A DNA stretch of 11,995 nt from Anaerolineales bacterium (GTDB taxonomy: Bacteria > Chloroflexota > Anaerolineae > Anaerolineales > UBA6663). Below the pieces are notes generated by a model. That model did not search any database. It saw only the letters and a list, made by a program, of their open reading frames with translations, and was not told the DNA's origin. The stretch spans positions 1 through 11,995 of the forward strand of contig JAEURL010000701.1 of assembly GCA_016789165.1 (NCBI GenBank), given 5' to 3'. Of the stretch, positions 1 to 5,556 are shown one piece after another (position 1 is the stretch's first letter; each line of letters opens with the position of its first letter). The position numbers and the translations under genes were made by a program.

Positions 1-1
1 C

Positions 2-1342
2 GGGCTGGCCAGTTATGACGTGCAGCTGCAGACGCCGGCCGGCCCAGATTGGACCCCCTGGCTGACCGGCACCACCGCCGTCGAGCTCGATTACCTGGCG
101 CCGGCCGCCGGCGCACACGTGGTGCGGGTGCGGGCCGCCGACCAAGTGGGCAATCTCTCGGCCTGGCAGTCAATCACCGTGACCGTGGCCGCCGTCACCA
201 AGTACTACCAGTTCAACGGCCAGCGCCTGGTGCTGCGCCAGGGCTCGGCCGTCTACTACCTGCACGGCGACCATCTCGGCAGCGCCGCGCTTGTCACCGA
301 CGCGGCCGGCGGGGTGGTCAGCCAGGCCCGCTACCTGCCGTTCGGTCAGGAGCGTCTCACGGCTGGCGCTTCGCCCAGCGACTTCGCCTTCACGGGCCAG
401 CGCCGCGAGGGCTTCGGGCTGCTGGATTACAACGGGCGTTATTACGCGCCGCAGCTGGCGCAATTCATCAGCGCCGACCCGGTCGCGCCGGCGGTCCTAT
501 CCACCCAGGCCCTGAACCGCTTCGCCTATGTGCTCTACAACCCCCTAAAGTTTGTAGACCCAACTGGATACACACAGAAATTGTGCGGCGAGAGTTGCGA
601 GAATAACGGCGGTTACAGCGGGGAACGCGGCAACCCCGTCAACAACAATATGTATGAACTAACGGCCGATCAGTACGCTCAGTTAGCCATCTTTGCCGAG
701 AGCAGCAATGGTTCTCACCCTGACCTGGCGTTGTATCTCATGGCCTGGGTGGCAGGCAACAGCATCGGACAAGCCGGCAACCCGTTCGAATACGCGGACA
801 AGTTCTACTATGGGATGCGCGACCTGCTAAAGACATTCATGCCCTTCCCTAAACCGAAGGTCTTTCACCTCTTTATGGCCGACGCTATCAAGGCGCAACT
901 CGACAGCCTAACCAGCGCCACGCGGGCCTATATCTACCACCGTGCCTATACGTGGTACTCGCGTTACGCCTATCGAGGCGAGAACGGATACGGGGACGAG
1001 TTCGACAAGGTCGTGACTCTCTACTCAATGGCCAAGACTGACCGCACTAACGGTGCGCCCGATCCCACGGGCGGCTCGACCATGTTCAATCATGCCAGTT
1101 ACACCGCTTACAACCGCACGAGTTGGCCTTTGGTCGGCGCTGGCGGCATTCAAAGTCCCGAGCAGTTTGTGGCTGTTCTGACAGCCAACTTCGAAAAATA
1201 CAAGGCCCAGGTCAGGCCAGATTTCGTCTATTCGTTTTACATCTACCCGCCCGACTCACCTAATGTGGGAGGCCTGGTATTAGTGACCGGCAACCGCGTC
1301 TGCATCCAGGGCTGGAACGGCTGCGGAGCCTATTTGCCTTAG
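2..1342 (+). CDS. RHS repeat-associated core domain protein, C-terminal part (5' end outside window)
   Basis: The frame is open from the first complete codon at position 2, so this is the C-terminal 446 residues of a larger protein; the in-frame GTG at 20 is not a believable start. Residues about 1-60 resemble an Ig/FN3-like segment (VVRVRAADQVGNLSAW). The RHS core follows: YYLHGDHLGS with H88, then RYLPFGQ, FTGQRREGFGLLDYNGRYY, FISADP, LNRFAYVLYNPLKFVDPTGY ending near residue 188. RHS proteins are secreted or surface-exposed beta-shell proteins whose C-terminal tip varies and is often a toxin or enzyme. Here the tip is about 255 residues, lower in GC, starts with a C-x3-C pair (195, 199) and ends with a C-x6-C pair (434, 441). 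Within it, ADQYAQLAIFAESSNG (E233) and DPTGGSTMFNH (D354) recall lysozyme-like SleB-type hydrolases. RHS identity is secure; the tip function is tentative. Confidence 0.9.
   Translation, partial: GLASYDVQLQTPAGPDWTPWLTGTTAVELDYLAPAAGAHVVRVRAADQVGNLSAWQSITVTVAAVTKYYQFNGQRLVLRQGSAVYYLHGDHLGSAALVTDAAGGVVSQARYLPFGQERLTAGASPSDFAFTGQRREGFGLLDYNGRYYAPQLAQFISADPVAPAVLSTQALNRFAYVLYNPLKFVDPTGYTQKLCGESCENNGGYSGERGNPVNNNMYELTADQYAQLAIFAESSNGSHPDLALYLMAWVAGNSIGQAGNPFEYADKFYYGMRDLLKTFMPFPKPKVFHLFMADAIKAQLDSLTSATRAYIYHRAYTWYSRYAYRGENGYGDEFDKVVTLYSMAKTDRTNGAPDPTGGSTMFNHASYTAYNRTSWPLVGAGGIQSPEQFVAVLTANFEKYKAQVRPDFVYSFYIYPPDSPNVGGLVLVTGNRVCIQGWNGCGAYLP
569..1342 (+). other. Variable C-terminal tip region of the RHS protein, possibly lysozyme-like
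   Basis: This part of the RHS coding region begins just after the DPTGY motif (D codon at 557-559), the usual boundary between the conserved core and the exchangeable tip. Base composition changes here: the line 841-900 has 32 of 60 G+C, whereas 5041-5100 in the GT gene has 49 of 60. The tip is predicted soluble, rich in Tyr and Ala, with helical stretches around residues 225-345. A Glu in an AES context near its start and a DPTGG motif about 120 residues later match the order seen in cell-wall hydrolase (SleB/Hydrolase_2) domains, but the rest was not recognisable by eye. Alternative: an undescribed tip family without enzymatic activity. Confidence 0.5.
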
Positions 1343-1420
1343 GCACCGTTTTCAGGCGCCTATTCAATCGTCGCCGTCACACAGGGGGCACCGTTGTTCT
1401 CAATCGGCCGCAGATCCTCA

Positions 1421-2797
1421 ATGAAAACCCAACTCCTGTTGGTAGCTAACTTGCTCATCCTGAGTGTCGTGGTGGGTGCCTGCAGCCCGGCTGCCGCTCG
1501 TACCGCCGATTTCCTCGATGAGGCAAGCACAACCGAGTCGATCCGGGTTACCCCTGCGTCATTCACACCCACCCTCACGCCGCAGCCAACGGCGACGCCC
1601 ACGCATACGCCAGCGCCCACACGGACAGCCACGGCCACTCCGGTGCCGCCCTCGCCCACCCCGCCGGCCACCCCCACGCCCCTGGCCGGCCCGCTGGCGC
1701 TGTTCACATTCACCTCCTACGGCTTCTTTGGCGGCCTATACGCCGGCCTGGAGCCGAGCACTGGCTGGGTCTGGGATGAGTACTCGGAGCTGGGTTTCAC
1801 ATCGGCCAGTTCGCCGGCCAGTGCCCGGCAGGTGGCCTTTGCACACTTCGCGCCACGCCTGGCGTACTTGATCGTAGACGCGCCGACGGCCCAATTGTGG
1901 ATCGCAGACCTGACGCTAAGCGAACCGCGCCTGATTGTGGACGACCAGGCCGGCCTGATCTTCCCCACCAACGGCTTTGATGAAATCGGCCTGCGCTGGT
2001 CGGCTGACGATCAGCACCTCTTTGTGCAACTGCCTTCCCTTGAGGACAACTTCGTCGTCCACGCCCTCACCGGCGCCCGCGAGCCCTGGCCCTGGATCTG
2101 CAACCAGGTGGCGGCCTCGCCGCGCTCGGGCCGGCTGGCCGAGTGGTGCGCGCCTATCCAGGTCGGCGGCGATTGGGCCGTTGTCGAGTGGGGCGGCCCA
2201 ATCTGGCTGAGCGGGTCCGCCCCTGTCCAGCCCGTGGTGAGGTTGTCGATTGGCGAACAGCAGCCGCGCTGGGCCTGGTCTGCTGATGGCGCCCAGGTGG
2301 CCTACTTCACGTCCGCGGCCGGCCGCGCGGATGTGCACATCGCGGATATCACGGGCGATCGGCCGTTTGCTTCAGCCGTTTACCAGCCGCGTGCCGAGGC
2401 GTCCTTTGGCCTGCAGTGGTCGCAGGACAGCCGGCGGCTGATGCTGCGGCGCGACCCAGCCGACGGCCACGCTTGTCTGGAATACCATCTGCCGCTGGCC
2501 GAGCCAGATCAAGCCCCGGTGATGCCCCCCTGCTGGCAAGTGTTGGACACGATCTCTGGCCAGACGCTTTGGTCTCTCGGTGACGCCGCCGGAGCCTTTA
2601 CCCCCGCGCTCAGCCCGCTTGACCTCGTCCATTGGAATTTCAGCCTGGCGCGGCTCGCGCCGGATGGCCGGCGGCTGGCCGTGCTGGCGGAGTATCCGCT
2701 GAAACGCGCCGGCCTCATCTTGAACTGGGAAACCGGTGACATCCTGGGCGGCTTCCCGGGCCCGGTCGAGGCGCTGGGCTGGGGTCCTTTGCCCTGA
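1421..2797 (+). CDS. Lipoprotein with Thr/Pro linker and predicted TolB/WD40-like beta-propeller (copy 1)
   Basis: The 458-residue product starts MKTQLLLVANLL and has a lipobox VVGAC with Cys21, so it should be exported and lipid-anchored. Residues about 48-90 are a Thr/Pro-rich spacer (TPQPTATPTHTPAPT...). The remainder has repeated blade-like motifs: LRWSADDQHLFV, PRWAWSADGAQVAYF, LQWSQDSRRLML and ARLAPDGRRLAVL, the W-S-x-D-G/S-x pattern of TolB/PD40-type propellers. Cysteines 227, 243, 352 and 371 are all conserved in the next gene, suggesting disulfides. I chose the ATG at 1421 because it gives a canonical signal peptide; the upstream TTG at 1394 would add nine residues including RR ahead of it. 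No clear Shine-Dalgarno is seen. It starts 78 bases after the RHS stop. G+C is lower than in its paralogue (35/60 in 1981-2040 against 43/60 in the matching 3421-3480). Function is unknown; substrate binding or protein-protein contact at the cell surface is inferred. Confidence 0.85.
   Translation: MKTQLLLVANLLILSVVVGACSPAAARTADFLDEASTTESIRVTPASFTPTLTPQPTATPTHTPAPTRTATATPVPPSPTPPATPTPLAGPLALFTFTSYGFFGGLYAGLEPSTGWVWDEYSELGFTSASSPASARQVAFAHFAPRLAYLIVDAPTAQLWIADLTLSEPRLIVDDQAGLIFPTNGFDEIGLRWSADDQHLFVQLPSLEDNFVVHALTGAREPWPWICNQVAASPRSGRLAEWCAPIQVGGDWAVVEWGGPIWLSGSAPVQPVVRLSIGEQQPRWAWSADGAQVAYFTSAAGRADVHIADITGDRPFASAVYQPRAEASFGLQWSQDSRRLMLRRDPADGHACLEYHLPLAEPDQAPVMPPCWQVLDTISGQTLWSLGDAAGAFTPALSPLDLVHWNFSLARLAPDGRRLAVLAEYPLKRAGLILNWETGDILGGFPGPVEALGWGPLP
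1631..1690 (+). repeat. 60-bp direct repeat, copy A (linker DNA of lipoprotein 1)
   Basis: This segment matches 3054-3113 at 59 of 60 positions; the only difference is T at 1639 against C at 3062. It encodes the end of the Thr/Pro spacer, TATPVPPSPTPPATPTPLAG, just before the globular domain. Flanking DNA diverges quickly on both sides. Confidence 0.9.
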
Positions 2798-2824
2798 GCA
2801 TTGCTTGGTACGAGTCTGTGTTTC

Positions 2825-2830
2825 AAGGAG
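2825..2830 (+). promoter_or_regulatory. Shine-Dalgarno site of lipoprotein 2
   Basis: AAGGAG lies seven bases before the ATG at 2838, in the 40-base gap after lipoprotein 1. It fixes the start of the second lipoprotein, and the short gap suggests the two copies are co-transcribed. Confidence 0.75.
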
Positions 2831-2837
2831 TGTCTGA

Positions 2838-4253
2838 ATGAAGCCCTATTACTATCTCTCTTGCGGCCTGTTGCTCAGCCTCGCCCTGGCCGGCTGCGCG
2901 CCGGCCGCTCCGCCGAGCGCCCTGGCCAGCACCGGGGCCAGCGCCACCGCCGCGCTGCCCACTGCGGCCCAGCCCGCGGCCACGGACACGGCCGCGCCCT
3001 CGCCCACCGCCACCGTCTCGGCCACCCCCACGTCCGAGCCCACCGCCACCTGGACGGCCACCCCGGTGCCGCCCTCGCCCACCCCGCCGGCCACCCCCAC
3101 GCCCCTGGCCGGCAAGCTGGCGCTGTATACGTTCACGTCCTTTGAAGACGCCGGCGGAGTCTACGCCGCCTGGGACCCGGACGCCCGGCGCAGCCTGACC
3201 AATTTCGCCGCGCCGGCCGCAGCCGCCAGCGGCGGCCTGCCCGAACAGGCCCGCCACATCGCCTTCGCCAACTACGCGCCCCTGGCCGCTTACCTGGTGG
3301 CCCGGCCCCCAGCCGCGCAGCTTTGGATCACGGATCTGGCCCTGAGCGCGCCGCGCCTCATCTTGGATGACCCGGCCGGCGCCACCCTGCCGACCAGCGC
3401 CAATGCCTGGCTGGAGCTGCGTTGGTCCGCCGACGACCGGCACCTCTTCGTGCGGCTGCGGTCCGTGGCCGACAGCTTCGTGGTGGACGTGCTCACCGGC
3501 GAGCGCGCGCCCTGGCCGTGGCGCTGCACCCAGGTGGCCGTCTCGCCGCGCTCCGGCCGCCTGGCCGAGTGGTGCCAATCCCAAGCCGGCGGCCCCGACT
3601 GGGCCGTGGTGGAATGGGGCGGCGCTATCTGGGTCAGCGAGCAGCCGCCGGCCGAGCCCGTGGTGGGCCTGGCCGCCGGCGAGGCTGAGCCGCGCTGGGT
3701 CTGGTCCGCTGATGGCGCGCAAGTGGCCTACTTCGCGGCCGCCGCCGCGCGCGCCGACGTTTACCTGGCCGAGGCCGGCGGCGCCCGGCTGCTGGCCGAA
3801 CAAGTCTATAACCCCGGCGCCGGCGCGGCCGGGCTGATCTGGTCCCAGGACGGCCGCCGGCTGATGCTGCGCCGCGACGCCGTCGACGGGCACACCTGCC
3901 CGCTTTACCGCAACCCCATGAGCACCACCGGCCGGACCTCCAAGCCGCCCTGCTGGCAGGTGCTGGAGACGACGGCCGGCCAGACGCTCTGGTCCCTGGG
4001 CGATTCGGCCGAGCGGGCGGCCGCCTTCCTGCAGGTGCCGGACCTGGCCGAGTGGCAGTTGGAGGCCGCCCACTTTTCCCCGGACGGCCGGCGCGCGGCC
4101 GTGCTGGCCGAGCAGTTCGGCTTCTTCATGGGCGTGATCGTGGACGTCGATACCGGCGAGCCGCTGGGGATCTTCCCCGGCCCGGTGGAGGCGCTGAGCT
4201 GGGGCCTTTTCCCGGAGACTCAGGGCGAGCACTGGCAGATCGCCAAGCCCTGA
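2838..4253 (+). CDS. Lipoprotein with Thr/Pro linker and predicted TolB/WD40-like beta-propeller (copy 2)
   Basis: This 471-residue paralogue of the preceding gene has the signal peptide MKPYYYLSCGLLLSLALAGC, with lipobox LAGC and Cys20. An Ala/Thr/Pro spacer runs to about residue 92. Blade motifs line up one to one with copy 1: LRWSADDRHLFVRL, PRWVWSADGAQVAYF, LIWSQDGRRLMLRRD and AHFSPDGRRAAVLAE. Also shared are SPRSGRLAEWC, DWAVVEWGG, PPCWQVL and QTLWSLGD. Cysteines 230, 246, 354 and 372 match all four non-lipid cysteines of copy 1. An AAGGAG seven bases upstream supports the start. G+C is clearly higher than in copy 1, so the two are not a very recent whole-gene duplication, although their linker DNA is nearly identical. 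The exact role is unknown; an extracytoplasmic, membrane-anchored propeller is the supported description. Confidence 0.88.
   Translation: MKPYYYLSCGLLLSLALAGCAPAAPPSALASTGASATAALPTAAQPAATDTAAPSPTATVSATPTSEPTATWTATPVPPSPTPPATPTPLAGKLALYTFTSFEDAGGVYAAWDPDARRSLTNFAAPAAAASGGLPEQARHIAFANYAPLAAYLVARPPAAQLWITDLALSAPRLILDDPAGATLPTSANAWLELRWSADDRHLFVRLRSVADSFVVDVLTGERAPWPWRCTQVAVSPRSGRLAEWCQSQAGGPDWAVVEWGGAIWVSEQPPAEPVVGLAAGEAEPRWVWSADGAQVAYFAAAAARADVYLAEAGGARLLAEQVYNPGAGAAGLIWSQDGRRLMLRRDAVDGHTCPLYRNPMSTTGRTSKPPCWQVLETTAGQTLWSLGDSAERAAAFLQVPDLAEWQLEAAHFSPDGRRAAVLAEQFGFFMGVIVDVDTGEPLGIFPGPVEALSWGLFPETQGEHWQIAKP
3054..3113 (+). repeat. 60-bp direct repeat, copy B (linker DNA of lipoprotein 2)
   Basis: This is the partner of 1631-1690, with a single mismatch. 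It lies at the same place in the protein, at the junction of Thr/Pro spacer and propeller. Confidence 0.9.
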
Positions 4254-4269
4254 GCGCGCCGGAGTAATT

Positions 4270-4299
4270 GGGCGGGCGGCCGGCCTCGGCTGCCCGCCC
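4270..4299 (+). terminator. Terminator-like hairpin after the lipoprotein pair
   Basis: The arms GGGCGGGCGGCCG (4270-4282) and CGGCTGCCCGCCC (4287-4299) form a 13-bp stem with one G-U pair and a GCCT loop, starting 17 bases after the lipoprotein 2 stop. No T-run follows (CAACTCCTCATT), so it may be a weak or factor-assisted terminator or an mRNA-stabilising hairpin. The rest of the 115-base gap up to 4368 shows no recognisable promoter. Confidence 0.55.
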
Positions 4300-4368
4300 G
4301 CAACTCCTCATTGAACATTTAACTAAGTTGGGTTGCGGCCGGGTCCGGAGGCCGGTATCTTACGCCGC

Positions 4369-5556
4369 ATGCCCGCCGGCCGGCCGCCCCTCGACGAAAC
4401 TGCGAGGCCCCGCCTCGCCATTGTTTCGCCCTTCCCGCCCAGCCTCTCGGGGGTCGGCCAATACGGCTGGCACCTGGCCGGCGGCCTGGCGCGCACCGGC
4501 CGCTTCCAGTCCATCACGGTGTTCGCCGATGCGGCTGCGGCCAGCACCCAGGGCACAGCGCCGCCGGGCGTCACGGTCCGGCGCGTCTGGCGCCGTGACG
4601 ACCCGGCCACCCCCCTGCTCCTTTGGAAAGCCCTGGCGGCGGAACGCCCGGACGTGGTCTGGCTGAACGCCGGCCTGACCATCTTCGGCCGCTCCCATCT
4701 GGCCAACTTCGCCGGGCTGAGCCTGCCGGCCCTGCTCCGGCGCGGCGGCCTGCGCCTGCTGGTCACCCTGCACGAGCTGGCGGAGACCGTGCACTTGCCG
4801 GCCCTCGGCCTGCGTAACGGCCCGCTCACCCATTGGGGCGCGCGCCAGGCCGTGCGCCTGCTGCTCCAGGCCGATACCCTGGTGGTCACCCTGCGCCGCT
4901 ACGCCGAGCGGCTGGAGCGCGGCTACGGCGCCCGGCACGTCCACCACGTCCCGCACGGCGCCTTCGGCGAGGTGGCGGCTGCCCCGGCCGCGCCGCAAGC
5001 CGGCCCCGCGCTCTTGTGCTTCACCAGCCTGGCCCCGCACCGCGGCCTGGAGGTGCTGTTGCGCGCCTTCCCGCTGGTGCGCGCGCGCCTGCCGGCGGCC
5101 ACGCTCACCCTGGCCGGCGATGACCACCCGCGCTTCCCGGGCTACGGCGCTCAGCTGCGGGCCGCGCTGAACGGCCAGGCCGGCCTGCGCTGGGCCGGCG
5201 CCCAGCCGGAGGCCGGGCTGGCGGAGCTGTTCACGGCCGCCCGCGTGGTGGTCCTGCCGTATCTGGCCACCACCGGCGCCTCCTCCGTGCTCAGCCGCGC
5301 CGCCGCGCTGGGCCGGCCGGCCGTGGCCAGCGACCTGCCCGAACTGCGCGCCACCGCCGAGGAGGCCGGCCTGCGCGTGGTCTGGACCCCGCCCGGCGAT
5401 GCGCCCGCGCTGGCGCAGGCTCTGGGCGACCTGCTGGCCGACCCCGCCCGCCAGGCCGAGCTGGCCGGCCACAACCTGGAGGCCATGCGCCCGCTGGCAC
5501 TCTCCGCCACCAGCCAGCGCTACGCCGATCTGCTGACCGGGATCGCCGGGCGTTGA
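4369..5556 (+). CDS. GT4-family (GT-B fold) glycosyltransferase
   Basis: The 395-residue product transfers a sugar from a nucleotide-sugar donor, probably to a surface glycan or lipid acceptor at the cytoplasmic membrane face. The N-terminal Rossmann half has LAIVSPFPPSLSGVGQYG (16-33), the GT4 acceptor-side glycine motif, then LHELAET (135-141) and VPHGAFG (194-200). The C-terminal half has LLCFTSLAPHRGLEVLLRAF (215-234), LTLAGDD, a VVVLPYLATTGASS stretch and ALGRPAVASDLPEL (314-326). The usual E-x7-E of GT4 enzymes is not present in this stretch, where T/G and S/R stand instead. Length is normal for the family. The ATG at 4369 puts the beta-strand LAIVSP close to the N-terminus; a TTG at 4333 would add 12 residues. 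GGAGG at 4347-4351 is rather far from the ATG (17 bases). Its stop overlaps the next start by one base (TGATG), so the two are probably coupled. Acceptor and donor are unknown. Confidence 0.88.
   Translation: MPAGRPPLDETARPRLAIVSPFPPSLSGVGQYGWHLAGGLARTGRFQSITVFADAAAASTQGTAPPGVTVRRVWRRDDPATPLLLWKALAAERPDVVWLNAGLTIFGRSHLANFAGLSLPALLRRGGLRLLVTLHELAETVHLPALGLRNGPLTHWGARQAVRLLLQADTLVVTLRRYAERLERGYGARHVHHVPHGAFGEVAAAPAAPQAGPALLCFTSLAPHRGLEVLLRAFPLVRARLPAATLTLAGDDHPRFPGYGAQLRAALNGQAGLRWAGAQPEAGLAELFTAARVVVLPYLATTGASSVLSRAAALGRPAVASDLPELRATAEEAGLRVVWTPPGDAPALAQALGDLLADPARQAELAGHNLEAMRPLALSATSQRYADLLTGIAGR

Noticed and set aside
1342..1406. Small direct repeat GGCACCGTT (1342-1350 and 1387-1395), each followed by TCAATCG
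   Set aside because: The spacing between the two words differs between copies and nine bases can recur by chance; no att-site, operator or promoter pattern could be supported.
1394..1420. TTG start nine codons upstream for lipoprotein 1
   Set aside because: The ATG at 1421 gives a standard lysine-then-hydrophobic lipoprotein signal peptide; the extension lacks a Shine-Dalgarno.
2823..4232. Long minus-strand open frame of 469 codons opposite lipoprotein 2
   Set aside because: Its product is low-complexity Gly/Arg/Gln-rich and it mirrors a well-supported plus-strand gene with signal peptide and Shine-Dalgarno; typical antisense shadow in high-GC DNA.
4360..5472. Minus-strand open frame of 370 codons opposite the glycosyltransferase
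   Set aside because: Gln/Gly/Arg-rich without recognisable motifs; the plus strand encodes clear GT4 motifs.
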